Source: Dipteris shenzhenensis (Eukaryota > Polypodiophyta > Polypodiopsida > Gleicheniales). Taken from it: a stretch of DNA of 64,000 nt. The stretch lies in the NCBI GenBank assembly GCA_047967505.1, contig CM106538.1. One strand, 5' to 3'. Position 1 is the first letter of the stretch. Every line of letters begins with the position of its first letter. The notes beneath the pieces were generated by a model. That model worked only from the letters and a program-made list of their open reading frames with translations, was not told the origin of the DNA and did no database searches. Position numbers and translations under genes: made by a program. Below are positions 1-9,560 of the stretch, piece by piece.

Positions 1-2
1 AC

Positions 3-500
3 ATCCGTCAAGCTATGGATAGAGCTAAGGTGTATGCGGATGAAAACATATCCGTTAGAGAATTTAAGGAAGGAGAAAAAGTTTTTCTCAGAGTTCCTTC
101 GCACTCTAAGTCTTTGACTGCAGGAGAGTATGCTAAGTTATCACCTCGATATTATGGGCCCTGGTTAATTCTAAAAAGAATAGGCAAGGTAGCCTATAAA
201 TTAGAATTACCACAGGGTTGTAAGGTGCACCCAGTGTTTCATGTTTCTCGTTTAAAGAAATTTTTGCATACATGTGACTCACCAATCGAGGGTATTGTTT
301 TGTTTCAGGAGATAGAGGATAATGCAGGACGTAAACCAACAAGAATCCTGGACCGAGGAACAATGCAAGTATGCAATCGGAAGATACCCACGGTGTTGGT
401 TGCATGGCATGGTTTACCTCTATCAGAAGCTACTTAGGAATCCGTATACCAGTTACGGAGAGTGTTCCCAAACTTTATCATTGAGGACGCTGGTGCATGA
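3..500 (+). pseudogene. Ty3/gypsy polyprotein 3' end: integrase C-terminal domain and chromodomain (broken)
   Basis: The frame is open from the window edge and reads as the last part of a chromovirus polyprotein. It shows the integrase C-terminal SH3-like fold (FKEGEKVFLRVP, then LSPRYYGPWLILKRIGKVAYKLELP, VHPVFHVSRLKKF), followed by a chromodomain (IPTVLVAWHGLPLSEAT). In this family integrase copies element cDNA into the host genome, and the chromodomain can steer it to marked chromatin. A TAG at 435-437 stands where the chromodomain needs tryptophan. The same frame continues after it with ESVYQLRRVFPNFIIEDAG and stops at 498-500. So the domain is interrupted by one nonsense change, not a frameshift. 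The rest of the element lies upstream of the window. The family call is secure; the nonsense reading is direct. Confidence 0.85.
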
Positions 501-595
501 AGAGGGAAGGAATGTTTTGTTACCTACCACATGGAGTGTGGATTGCCATGGGACAGTGTTGGTTGCCTCGCATTGATTTAAGAGAAGAGGCACAA

Positions 596-1593
596 TGTCT
601 CCTTATCAGGGTGATAGATAGGCATTAGGAAAAAAGGGAGCTCATTTTGGGGCCCTGTAAGAAATTCACTATTTTCTCTTTTCTCTCTCTATAAAAGCAA
701 GAAAATATAGATACTTGCATGAGAAATGTCAGTGTGAAAAGGAATAAATATATTCTTTCACATGCTTTACATTCAATGTTCATATAAGAGCAACACTTTT
801 CTGTGCAGAATTTGGTGATTCTGACACCGCAGACGCGTCCGGAACGGCCCAAAACCCCAAGAACGGCACTGGAAACGCTGGAATCGGACATCCGGAGGCC
901 CGGAAACGGCCAAAAAAGGCCGAAAAACGCGATTTGCAGAAAAACGCGATTTGGTACTTTTGAAATCCAGCGTTTCCAGTGCCGTTCTTGGGGTAATCTC
1001 CAAAGTACCAAATCGCGTTTTTCTGCAAATCGCGTTTTTCAGCCTTTTTTGGCCGTTTTCGGGCCTCTGGATGTCCGATTCCAGCGTTTCCAGTGCCGTT
1101 CTTGGGGTTTTGGGCAGTTCCGGACGCATCTGCGGTGTCAGAATCACCGAATTCTGCACAGAAAATAAATGTTTTAAAGATTCAAATTAGATCACCTCAT
1201 TAATGTGACATGCTTCTACGAACATATAATACTATTTCTTTTTCTTATTTTCATCTTCTTTTGTTGAATTTTCAACGTTACGTTGGCCCACTCCTGATTG
1301 GTTGAGAGCCTATTTTCTCTCTCTTCTAAAAGGCCCCAAAATGAGCTTCCTTTTTTTCTAATGTAGTGTGTATGGCTTTTGTAGGTGTTGTGCGAGCTCT
1401 TTGTGAGCCTATGCATGTGTAAAGCCTTTGTAGCTTATTACTGAAGACTTATAAACCTCCACAACAAGCACAGTAGTGATGCGTGGAGGTCTCTAAGTAT
1501 TTCTTAAATATTAATATAAAGCTTTAACTCAATTCTGTACTGTCATTTTATGTGTTGCTTACTTATGCTAGCTTCTATCTCTGATTGCCAACA
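596..1593 (+). repeat. Probable 3' LTR of the gypsy element
   Basis: A purine tract (580-590, AGAGAAGAGG) lies just downstream of the polyprotein end and is followed by TGTCTCC at 596, as expected for a polypurine tract and LTR start. A sequence ending GCCAACA at 1593 is the best TG...CA partner, giving about 998 bp. A TATA-like CTATAAAAGC occurs near 690. The second LTR is outside the window, so neither end can be confirmed, and no target duplication can be tested. The centre of the LTR is occupied by a large inverted repeat, listed separately. Confidence 0.45.
797..1164. repeat. GC-rich near-perfect palindrome, arms about 165 bp
   Basis: The left arm (797-961) and right arm (1001-1164) are reverse complements with only a few differences. 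Both run from CTGTGCAGAATT through TGACACCGCAGA, CCCAAGAACGGCACTGG and AAAACGCGATTTGG. The 39-base spacer repeats another 26 bases of the arm (CCAGCGTTTCCAGTGCCG). Weaker outer arms (about 622-660 and 1330-1366, both holding GCTCATTTTGGGGCC in opposite orientation) suggest the fold extends over some 740 bp. As RNA this would be a very stable long hairpin. The arms are much richer in CpG than the surrounding AT-rich DNA. Confidence 0.9.
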
Positions 1594-1722
1594 GTGTTGT
1601 GCGTCCATTTTGTCTTTGACGTTGTGCGTCCCTTTTGCCTTTGATGTAGGGAGAGACTCTTGAGGCTCACCATTAGACAGGGAGCTGTACAACAAAGGCT
1701 AGTGCTCGCAAAGTGGACACCA

Positions 1723-1927
1723 TGAGAGGGGAAGACAAGAGAAAAGGGAGCAAGAGAGAGTGAGAGTGACACAATAGTGCAGGTGTGAAGTGATGAGTGA
1801 GTCACACCACAAACTCACTTAAGTTTTATTAGGATTAGGTTTACCCTATGACTGTCTTAAGACAGTCATAGGTGTCCTAACTTTAATTCTTTAATATAAG
1901 GGTAGGCAATGTGCCTTTACCCCAACA
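1723..1927 (-). repeat. 3' LTR of intact copia element (205 bp)
   Basis: On the minus strand it begins TGTTGGGGTAAAGG and ends CCCTCTCA, with the TG...CA ends of the superfamily. It is base-for-base the same as 7773-7977. A TATA-like stretch lies at about 1891-1900, a perfect palindrome at 1845-1872, and an AATAAA signal (minus strand) at 1825-1830. That order fits U3, R and polyadenylation in a compact LTR. Confidence 0.97.
1845..1872. promoter_or_regulatory. 28-bp perfect palindrome inside the copia LTR
   Basis: Centred between 1858 and 1859 (CTT/AAG), 14 bases on each side are exactly complementary, ending in CCTATG / CATAGG. The identical copy in the other LTR is at 7895-7922. It lies a few tens of bases after the TATA-like motif on the transcribed strand, so it would fall at or just after the RNA start and could form a hairpin at the transcript end. 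Function is inferred only. Confidence 0.7.
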
Positions 1928-1938
1928 ACCTCCCACCT
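1928..1938 (-). promoter_or_regulatory. Polypurine tract of intact copia element
   Basis: On the minus strand AGGTGGGAGGT directly abuts the TGTTGGGG start of the 3' LTR. This is the RNase H-resistant primer for plus-strand DNA synthesis in LTR elements. Confidence 0.85.
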
Positions 1939-2025
1939 AAAGGCCAATGTGCCTAAAGGGGAGAAAAGAATAAAAATACAGCAATATACAGTTACTGTAT
2001 ACAAGACCATAAAGTAAGAATGGTC

Positions 2026-5000
2026 TCATCCTAATCCCATGATGTGGCGGCAATGTGCAAACCGCTCTGTAGGCAAGCTCTTAGTGAGCAAATCTGCAGG
2101 ATTATCATCAGTATGGACTTTCACAAGCTCTAGACGCTTGTCTTCCAGTACCTCCCTGATGAAATGATATTTCACCTCTATGTGCTTGGTCTTCTGATGA
2201 AAGACCGGATTCTTTGCCAACATGATAGCACTCTGACTATCACAATGCAGAACTGGCATATCTCCTGTAATGCCCAAATCTCCCACCAGCCGAGTAAGCC
2301 ATATTGCTTCCTTGCAAGCCTCAGTGGCTGCAACATATTCAGCTTCTGTGGTTGATAGTGCAACGCATTTCTGCAACCGAGACACCCATGATATAGCACC
2401 TCCTGCAAATGTAAAAATATAACCGGTAGTAGACTTCCGGTTATCTGCATTCCCTGCATAGTCTGAATCTGTAAAACCATGCACCAATGCATCCTGCCTA
2501 CCATAGCATATGCACAAGTCTTTGGTACCTTTGAGATACCTCAAGACACCTTTCACTGCTTCCCAATGCCGCTTGCCTGGATTTGCCATGTACCTGCTGA
2601 TGACTCCCACCGCAAAAGCAATATCCGGACGAGTGGCAACCATGGCATACATCAAAGATCCAACTGCAGATGCATACGGAACCTTGGCCATTTCAGCCTT
2701 ATCATCATGTGATCTGGGGCTGTCCTTACTGCTGAGTTTTAAATGTGGAGGCAACGGGGTACTAATGGACTTCCCCCCTTCCATTTTAAACCTCTGCAGT
2801 ACTTTGTCAATGTACTCTTTCTGTGACAGAAATAAAAGTCCCTTGGACCTGTCACGAGTAATACGCATGCCAAGAATATGATTGGCATCACCCAAGTCTT
2901 TCATGTCAAAAGACTTATGCAGTTGTTTCTGCAAAGCACTAATCTCATGCTGAGATTTACTGGCAATAAGCATGTCATCCACATATAGAATGAGTAGCAT
3001 CAAACTGCCATCCTTTGCCCGTTTGGTGTACAAGCAATGATCGGTCTCACACCTATGATACCCTTGGGACTGCATGAATGCATCAAACTTCTTGTACCAT
3101 TCTCTTGGCGCCTGCTTGAGTCCATACAAGCTCCTTTTGAGCTTACACACAAGCTGCTCTTTTCCTTTAACAGCATATCCCTCTGGCTGACTCATATAGA
3201 TCTCATCATGGAGATCTCCGTGAAGAAAAGCTGTCTTCACATCCATCTGACATAAATCCATGTCAGCATGAGCAACAAGAGCCAACACTGCTCTCAAAGT
3301 AGTCATCTTAACTACAGGGGAAAAGATCTCATCAAAGTCAATGCCCTTCTCCTGCTTAAATCCCTTGGCAACCAATCTGGCCTTATACCTCGGTAAAGCA
3401 TTTGAATCCACTTTGACTTTGTAAACCCACTTACATGGCAAAACTTTTCTGCCTACAGGTAATTGCACCAAGTCCCATGTATCATTCTGAAGTAGAGAGT
3501 CCATTTCTGACTGCATGGCTTTTTCCCACTTCTTTTTCTCTGTTCTTCCCATAGCTTCCTTGAAGCTGGAAGGCTCACCACAATCTGTCAGCATGATAAA
3601 ATCAGCCACATTATTGGCTCCTGGAACAAACCTGGCAGGAGGCCGTTGTGCACGGGTGCTCCTCCTAACAAACTGTTCCGGATTAGGCTGCTGTCCAGCC
3701 TGTTCTTCATGCATAACAGGTGGCTGTACCACCGTAGCTGGCTGTTCTACAGCCCCATCTGTTGGCACATCCAGTGGTGCATTATTGGCAAAATTTTGTG
3801 GCTGATTTTCAGCCTGTATACCCTCTTGAACAGGGTGATCTGCAGCAGCCTGCTGCTGTATATAAATAGGCATTCTTTGCTGTCCAACATCATCATAAAT
3901 AACCCGCCTGTATTCCACAGGTTGCACGGGTTCCTTGTGTACACAATCTTCTTTAAAGATGACATCATTGCTGCGTATAACTTTCCGTTTAACGGGATCC
4001 CATAATCTGTACCCCATTTCACCTTCATCACCATATCCCATAAAGATGCATCTGATAGACTTTGGATCCAGTTTGGTGCGTAGATCTTTGCGTACATGAG
4101 CAAAGCACTCGCAGCCAAATACCCGTAAGTGCTTATATGAGGGTGGCTTGCCAGACCACACCTCCTCTGGCACTTTCAACTCCAAAGCCTTATTTGGTGA
4201 CCTGTTAATAATGTGAACTGCTGTTTGCACGGCTTCTGCCCAAAAGCCATGGGGTAATGCAGCATAAGACAACATACATCGAACCTTCTCCTGAATAGTT
4301 CGATTCATCCGCTCACTTGCACCATTTTGAGATGCATTATGAGGGGCTGTGAGTTCCTGTTTGATGCCCTTAGCTTGGCAAAACTGCACAAAAGCATGTG
4401 ACACATACTCACCCCCATTATCGGATCTGAGGCATTTCAGCCTACGACCTGTCCGATTTTCAACCTGAGCGACAAACCTCTTGAAAACATCTAGGGCATC
4501 TCCCTTATGCTTCAAGAAATAGACCCACACCTTACGTGTGGCATCATCAATGAAAGTAATAAAATATTTGGCACCCCCTAGTGATAACTGTGGCATCTCA
4601 CACAAATCAGTGTGCACTAGATCAAGTGGTGCTCTATTCTGGGGAGTTCTCCTTTTATGAGGAGTCACAGAATGTTTGCCAAAAATACAATGATCACAAG
4701 TAGGCAAATCTGAAAATGAGAGAGACGGCAGATAACCCAAACGTGACAGTTCTTTCATTCCTTTAACAGACATGTGTCCCAACCGGCTATGCCACAATGA
4801 AACCTTTGGCAGCTCGGTTATGGCAACAACATGATTACCCACACTGGAAACATAAAGAGGGTACAAGGTATCACTCTTAAAACCCTCAGCCACTACTGTC
4901 TGGCCAGCAGTAATCACCCATTTGGAATCCCCAAATGTGGTGTGGTAACCACTGTCATCTAATAAGCCAGTGCTAATCAGATTTTTCTTGATTTCCGGCA

Positions 5001-6135
5001 CATGGCGAACACCATCAAGCATAAATGACTGTCCATCAGGAAATACTATCTGTATACTGCCAATCCCTGCAATCTGACATGCATAGTTGTTCCCAAGATG
5101 AACAACTCCATGAGTACCTGTGTAGGAAGTAAACCACTCCCTGTGAGGTGTAACATGAAAAGAGGCACCTGAATCCAAGAGCCAGGTGTGCATGTCATGG
5201 CCATCAATAACCAAAGCATGTGCTATTACAGCAGAAGAGCATAAAACATCATGTATGTCACTGTCACTGTCCTCTGCTGCAACATTCACTGCATCCAATT
5301 CAACTAGCGTGGCCTTGCCTTTGCCTTTGCTTGCATTTCCTGCATCCTGTGATTCAGCCTTCTTGGCTTTCTGATCCCGTATGAACTTGAAGCACTTCGA
5401 CTTCACATGTCCCTTCTTGCCACAATAAAAGCATTCAATGTCCTTTTTGCCACGGGACTGACTGCGGGATTTGGACTTACTAGCAGATTTCCCCTTCTGC
5501 TGAGTCCTGCCTCTATCCTGTACCTGCAAAGCATTTGAAGACTTGCTGCCCGCATTATTCTTCCTGCTCATCTCCTCCATAAGAAGAGAGCTCTCTACAT
5601 CAGCATACAAAAGAGTAATATTTGAATTAGACAGGGTGGTCTTGAAAGTGTCCCAACTCTCAGGGAGGGTACACAACAAGAAAGTGGCCTTGAACTCCTC
5701 ATCAAGATTCAACCCCTGTGCAATCAGCTGTGTAAAGATAGCATTGAACTCACTCAAGTGTGAGGTCATAGCTGTACCTTCCTTCATGCGAAGATCGACC
5801 AGCTTCTTCAGCCAATAAACCTTACTGGCTGAGCTCTTTTGGGCATACAATTCCTCTAGTCTCTGCCATAGACCATAAGAGGTCTTTTCAGCCTGTACAT
5901 TGAACACAAGAGTGTCTGAAATAGTGAGCATGATAGCTGCCCTCGCGGACAAATCAAGCTCTTCCCAATCATCAGCTGCCATATCAGATGGCTTGACACC
6001 CTTTACCCTTATGGGCTTAGCAATCTTCTTTAACAGAAGAACATTCAAGCACTGTTCTGCCCATAATGCATAGTTATGTGCTCCTTCCAGTTTCTTTATG
6101 TTCAGAATTGAAGAATCACCTCCTCCTGATGCCAT
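2026..6135 (-). CDS. Ty1/copia Gag-Pol polyprotein, 1369 aa, intact
   Basis: A single frame runs from ATG to TGA without interruption. In order it shows: Gag (LEGAHNYALW near 16-25); basic KSKSRSQSRGKK; a CCHC zinc knuckle at 235-248 (CFYCGKKGHVKSKC); aspartic protease DSGAS at 321; the integrase HHCC finger (H449, H454, C480, C483); the integrase core with D510, D572 and E608 (36 residues between the last two, DD35E type); reverse transcriptase with YVDDMLIAS at 1051; and RNase H with D1223, E in STTEAEY near 1264, and D1299. All catalytic residues looked for are present. The order protease-integrase-RT-RNase H is diagnostic of copia. Length is normal for the superfamily. The polyprotein packages, reverse transcribes and integrates the element. 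No frameshift or stop is seen, unlike every other retroelement here. Confidence 0.97.
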   Translation of the reverse strand: MASGGGDSSILNIKKLEGAHNYALWAEQCLNVLLLKKIAKPIRVKGVKPSDMAADDWEELDLSARAAIMLTISDTLVFNVQAEKTSYGLWQRLEELYAQKSSASKVYWLKKLVDLRMKEGTAMTSHLSEFNAIFTQLIAQGLNLDEEFKATFLLCTLPESWDTFKTTLSNSNITLLYADVESSLLMEEMSRKNNAGSKSSNALQVQDRGRTQQKGKSASKSKSRSQSRGKKDIECFYCGKKGHVKSKCFKFIRDQKAKKAESQDAGNASKGKGKATLVELDAVNVAAEDSDSDIHDVLCSSAVIAHALVIDGHDMHTWLLDSGASFHVTPHREWFTSYTGTHGVVHLGNNYACQIAGIGSIQIVFPDGQSFMLDGVRHVPEIKKNLISTGLLDDSGYHTTFGDSKWVITAGQTVVAEGFKSDTLYPLYVSSVGNHVVAITELPKVSLWHSRLGHMSVKGMKELSRLGYLPSLSFSDLPTCDHCIFGKHSVTPHKRRTPQNRAPLDLVHTDLCEMPQLSLGGAKYFITFIDDATRKVWVYFLKHKGDALDVFKRFVAQVENRTGRRLKCLRSDNGGEYVSHAFVQFCQAKGIKQELTAPHNASQNGASERMNRTIQEKVRCMLSYAALPHGFWAEAVQTAVHIINRSPNKALELKVPEEVWSGKPPSYKHLRVFGCECFAHVRKDLRTKLDPKSIRCIFMGYGDEGEMGYRLWDPVKRKVIRSNDVIFKEDCVHKEPVQPVEYRRVIYDDVGQQRMPIYIQQQAAADHPVQEGIQAENQPQNFANNAPLDVPTDGAVEQPATVVQPPVMHEEQAGQQPNPEQFVRRSTRAQRPPARFVPGANNVADFIMLTDCGEPSSFKEAMGRTEKKKWEKAMQSEMDSLLQNDTWDLVQLPVGRKVLPCKWVYKVKVDSNALPRYKARLVAKGFKQEKGIDFDEIFSPVVKMTTLRAVLALVAHADMDLCQMDVKTAFLHGDLHDEIYMSQPEGYAVKGKEQLVCKLKRSLYGLKQAPREWYKKFDAFMQSQGYHRCETDHCLYTKRAKDGSLMLLILYVDDMLIASKSQHEISALQKQLHKSFDMKDLGDANHILGMRITRDRSKGLLFLSQKEYIDKVLQRFKMEGGKSISTPLPPHLKLSSKDSPRSHDDKAEMAKVPYASAVGSLMYAMVATRPDIAFAVGVISRYMANPGKRHWEAVKGVLRYLKGTKDLCICYGRQDALVHGFTDSDYAGNADNRKSTTGYIFTFAGGAISWVSRLQKCVALSTTEAEYVAATEACKEAIWLTRLVGDLGITGDMPVLHCDSQSAIMLAKNPVFHQKTKHIEVKYHFIREVLEDKRLELVKVHTDDNPADLLTKSLPTERFAHCRHIMGLG

Positions 6136-7758
6136 ATCAGATGAGGAAAGTACCTGACTCCCTGGAAGTAAAAAGACTGAATAATAAAGTTCTGATTTCT
6201 CAGAAAAAGTCTGCTCTATTCAAGAGCCAGTAGCACTCTCAAAAGTGCTGTTTTTACTGTCAGTAAAATCTGCAGCAAAACAGTAAATGTCCCTGCAAGT
6301 ACTGTACCTTCTGACAAACTGTTCTGAGCTCAAAGAGGCATAAAAAACAGTAATTTCAGACTGCTGCTGCTGCTCAACAAGAGCTTAACAGTGCATAATT
6401 ATCTGACAAAACCACTCAGACTGCTGTAAACACTGCTGTACTGACTGTACTGATCACTTCTCCCACCTCAGATGAGGTATGTCACTGTCTCAAATTGCAG
6501 AAGACACTCCAAAAAAAAAATAAATGACTCTTCAGCCTGTCACACAAAACCTGCAACAGGAAATGGGATAAATCCCAAGCAATCACCCTTATGCCAAGGG
6601 GAGAAAATGCATCTGAAGATCTCTGTTGGTAACCCAAGTGCAATCAAACAAAGTCTGGGCAAAAGCCCCTTGATCTGACACCTGAATCAAGTGAAGAACA
6701 CCTCAACACTGAGGTAGCAAGCAATATGAAAATCTCTCTGACTCTTGTACCTGACAATGTGCAAAGCATAGACTGCCTCTGTGTACTCAGTAACAACACA
6801 AACCACAAAGTACAAACACCCAGAAGAAAATCTTTTGAGCACTGTCAACGATGGGCAGTTAGGGACCGAGTAAACTCGATGCGCCCTGACCAAGCGTGGC
6901 TCAACTGAGATTTTCAGAGTGTGTACAAAGAATGTGACCTGCAACAAATGTCACCAAATGCACTGCGGAAAGAAAGCAAATGTGTGCTCCCTGGCTACAC
7001 ACTGCCTCAAGGCATAGACTGCAAACACATCTAGGCAAAAGCCCTTTGAGAATTTCACCCAAAACTGAGAATGTCACTCAGTAAAAAAAAACTCCGGCTG
7101 TCCTGCTGTACTTCTGTCCTTGCAGCAAGTACACTTCCCCCAAAAAAAAAGATTTTGCAGCAAAAAACACCAAGACCTGCTGTTTCTGTACCTTCTGTTT
7201 CGACGCTAACTCAGCGTATCTGCTGATGGACTGCGCACAGAATGACTGTCGTCCGTACCCTTTGTACGGCTGTCGTCCGTACCTGTGTACGGCTGTCCGT
7301 ACGACTGTACGGACAGTCCGTACAGCTGAGGTACTGAATAGCACAGCAGCTATACTGCTGGACTACAGAAGGATAGCGACGCCTGCTCCTAGTAGCAGCT
7401 GCTGCTGGATGCAATGACACGAGCTGCAGCTAGCAGCTCATGTGTACTGCGCCACCCGCGACCAGCGAACTGCGACCAGCCACCCGCGACGGAAAAAGAC
7501 CTGCAGATCTGCGCCGAAATGCGCTCGCCTGCACCGCCTTGTTGCCCTCGAAATGCGCCGATTTGGAGCTGCCCTTGCTGCTCGACGCCGCCGCCTTGCA
7601 CCACAGCTCGCTGCTGGAGCTCCGTCCGTACGGTTAGCAGCGAGCTCCGTCCGTACAGTTAGCAGCGAGCTCCGTCCGTACGGTTGTACGGACGACGTAC
7701 AGCCGTACGGATTTGTCCGTACGGTAGGGGTAGGCTAGGGAGAGGAGGGGTAGGCTAG
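6136..7758 (-). other. Long 5' leader of the intact copia element
   Basis: About 1.6 kb separates the primer binding site from the polyprotein ATG. Short frames here are not copia domains and I take the stretch as untranslated. It contains CTG-rich runs (near 6360 and 7385-7410), an A-rich part, and two clusters of GTACGGAC-type palindromic words. Such a long leader must be bypassed or shunted by ribosomes, or contain an intron; no splice pair can be proved by eye. Confidence 0.7.
7255..7722. repeat. Clustered GTAC-core palindromes with a 25-bp tandem repeat
   Basis: GTAC occurs 16 times here: 8 times in 7255-7334, once at 7444, and 7 times in 7628-7722. About two would be expected by chance. 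Most are in the wider word CCGTAC/GTACGG, often as TCCGTAC facing GTACGGA, so the strand can fold into many alternative hairpins. Three copies of a 25-bp unit (GAGCTCCGTCCGTACGGTTA type) begin near 7617, 7642 and 7667. GTAC is the core bound by plant SBP/SPL proteins, including the copper regulator SPL7. A link to those factors is inference only. Confidence 0.8.
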
Positions 7759-7770
7759 GCTCTGATACCA
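7759..7770 (-). promoter_or_regulatory. Primer binding site, tRNA-iMet type
   Basis: The minus strand reads TGGTATCAGAGC two bases after the 5' LTR. This is complementary to the 3' end of plant initiator tRNA-Met, the usual primer for minus-strand DNA synthesis in plant copia elements. Confidence 0.95.
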
Positions 7771-7772
7771 GT

Positions 7773-7977
7773 TGAGAGGGGAAGACAAGAGAAAAGGGAG
7801 CAAGAGAGAGTGAGAGTGACACAATAGTGCAGGTGTGAAGTGATGAGTGAGTCACACCACAAACTCACTTAAGTTTTATTAGGATTAGGTTTACCCTATG
7901 ACTGTCTTAAGACAGTCATAGGTGTCCTAACTTTAATTCTTTAATATAAGGGTAGGCAATGTGCCTTTACCCCAACA
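7773..7977 (-). repeat. 5' LTR of intact copia element (205 bp)
   Basis: It is identical over all 205 bases to 1723-1927 and is followed by the target duplication CACCA at 7978-7982. It carries the element's promoter, with a TATA-like motif at about 7941-7950 and the 28-bp palindrome at 7895-7922. Confidence 0.97.
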
Positions 7978-8043
7978 CACCATAGAAACGGCGACATAGA
8001 GGTAGGCACTCAGAAGTGCCACATGCATATGCATATACAAGAG

Positions 8044-9043
8044 TGTTGGAAAGGTCACCTCCCCATCTGTAAGCCCCCATATGAGGAGAGCGTGGGAAAG
8101 GAAGACCTAGGGCATGTGCCCAAGAGAAAAGAAAGAGAGGGGGCTGCCACATGGGCAGCACCTTACATCAAAAGAGAGGAGAGTACCTGGCAGAAGGAAG
8201 CTTGCCTCGAGGGCAGATCCGGCAGAGAATGGCCAGGAGACTGTCAAGGACAGGACAGAGCAGATCTCCAGCCTGGAACAAAAGTGCAATGACACGTGGC
8301 AGTATGGACTGTTGGCAAGCTGTTTGGTGGGGACTGTGGGAAGGTGTATGGCCTGCAACAAGGCCTGCCATAGGTGCAGCAAAGGGGCAGAGGTGGAGGC
8401 TATGGTAGGCCAGCCACCTAGCCATAGATGTGCCCAAGGGTGGGGCCCCATGGGGGCTGCCCTTGGGGCCTGGCAGCAGTACAAGAGGGCCAGCAAAGGG
8501 CCCTTATAGGGCTGCCTGCATAAAGTCGGCCAAGGGCCCTCACAATTCATTCACCAGGTCAGCCATCAGAGGAGCAGCAGGAGCAGCTGTACTCACACCC
8601 TCAGGCCTACTTCTAGGAGGCAAAGGATACTAGGAGTTGTTGCAGACTGAGTTCATCAAGGGCTGGACCTTGGCTGTCTTCTAGGGCAGCAAGCTGTTTG
8701 GATCTGCTCTGTCCAAATATGCTCGAGGTGGAGCACGCAGGCTTGAGTTTGGAGATAGCCGGCAGATAGTAGAAGTACCTTGTGGTAAAATCAAAGTACC
8801 ACGCTCTGGTGGGACTTTGGATCTCTCTCTCTTTTGTTGTGTCCATAGTTTTGGATGGAAATATATAGTTTTGGTAGCTTCTATATCTGGCTGGATTATT
8901 GTCTATTGATGAGTTTGCACATCTATGTGATGCACATAAGTTAAAGAAGTTTGTGATTCCTCTCCCCACACACACTGTGTGAGCTCTTGGGCTATTCTAT
9001 CAGTCTTCCGTTGTGCGTACCGTGTGTTGGTTGATTTCTGACA
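8044..9043 (+). repeat. 5' LTR of an older copia element (1000 bp)
   Basis: It starts TGTTGGAAAGGTC and ends TTTCTGACA, immediately followed by a tRNA-iMet primer site, which fixes the right end well. The partner LTR is not in the window at full length. Two partial relatives lie at 62190-62412 and 62413-62700. The first of these shares the start region and the palindrome GCTGCC-ACATG-GGCAGC (8143-8159). The first 500 bp are GC-rich with several short inverted repeats. Open frames in this stretch are not conserved domains and are left out. Confidence 0.8.
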
Positions 9044-9055
9044 TGGTATCAGAGC
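9044..9055 (+). promoter_or_regulatory. Primer binding site, tRNA-iMet type
   Basis: TGGTATCAGAGC directly follows the CA end of the 1000-bp LTR. It marks the 5' end of a plus-strand copia element. Confidence 0.9.
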
Positions 9056-9268
9056 CCAAGTAGGAGGCTCACACGTGTGGGAGCCTGAAAGCAGGGACCT
9101 TGCTGAAGGACGACCTTGATTCATAAGCTCGTGGGAATCGACTTCCACGACTGGAGGACAGTGCCCTTGTGAGAAGGAGGGTGACTCACGTTCAGTGAAG
9201 TGCATATAGAGTTATGGTCTACGGAGGGTTGAGTTTGTTCGACTTTGCTGTGTCATTTAGCAATAGAG

Positions 9269-9560
9269 ATGTCGATTTCAGAATCCTCTTCAGCCTGTTC
9301 TCTCCCTTTCTCGTCCCCCATATTTCTTTCTTTCACCATCCCTAACTTTGGAGAGTCTGGGAAACTAGATGGGACAAATTACCCTATCTCGAAGTTGAAG
9401 ATCCGGAGTAATTTAGTGGCTACCGTCTAGCTACATCATGACGTCAGTCCAGATGGGACCTCGATATCTTGAGCTGATGAGGAGAGTAGAGCATGCCAAC
9501 AAAGGATCTTTGACATGCTTCAGATACGCCAGATTACTCCTTGGGACTAGGCGATGCACC
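9269..9560 (+). pseudogene. Broken copia Gag start
   Basis: The ATG at 9269 opens a frame that contains FGESGKLDGTNYPISKLKIRSNLVATV, the start of a UBN2-type Gag, with isoleucine-serine where the family usually has a tryptophan. TAG at 9428-9430 replaces an expected tryptophan. The frame then goes on with LHHDVSPDGTSIS before more stops. Nothing of protease, integrase or RT follows, so the element is truncated within about 500 bp of its primer site. The leader between PBS and ATG is 213 bp. Confidence 0.75.

Larger units (their letters stand above)
1723..7977 (-). mobile_element. Complete, apparently intact Ty1/copia LTR retrotransposon
   Basis: This 6255-bp element is transcribed from the minus strand. 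Every expected part is present: two 205-bp LTRs with no difference between them, a 5-bp target duplication CACCA (1718-1722 and 7978-7982), a tRNA-iMet primer site, a polypurine tract and a single uninterrupted gag-pol frame. Identical LTRs mean very recent insertion, since both are copied from one template. The flanks rejoin as ...AAGTGGACACCA / TAGAAACGGCGAC..., so the empty site can be read directly. A 1.6-kb leader before the ATG is long for a copia element and is listed separately. It is a strong candidate for an active autonomous element. Confidence 0.97.

Noticed and set aside
8107-8633. Several 65-147-codon frames on both strands
   Set aside because: They lie inside the 1000-bp LTR, overlap each other on both strands and contain no domain; low stop frequency reflects GC content.
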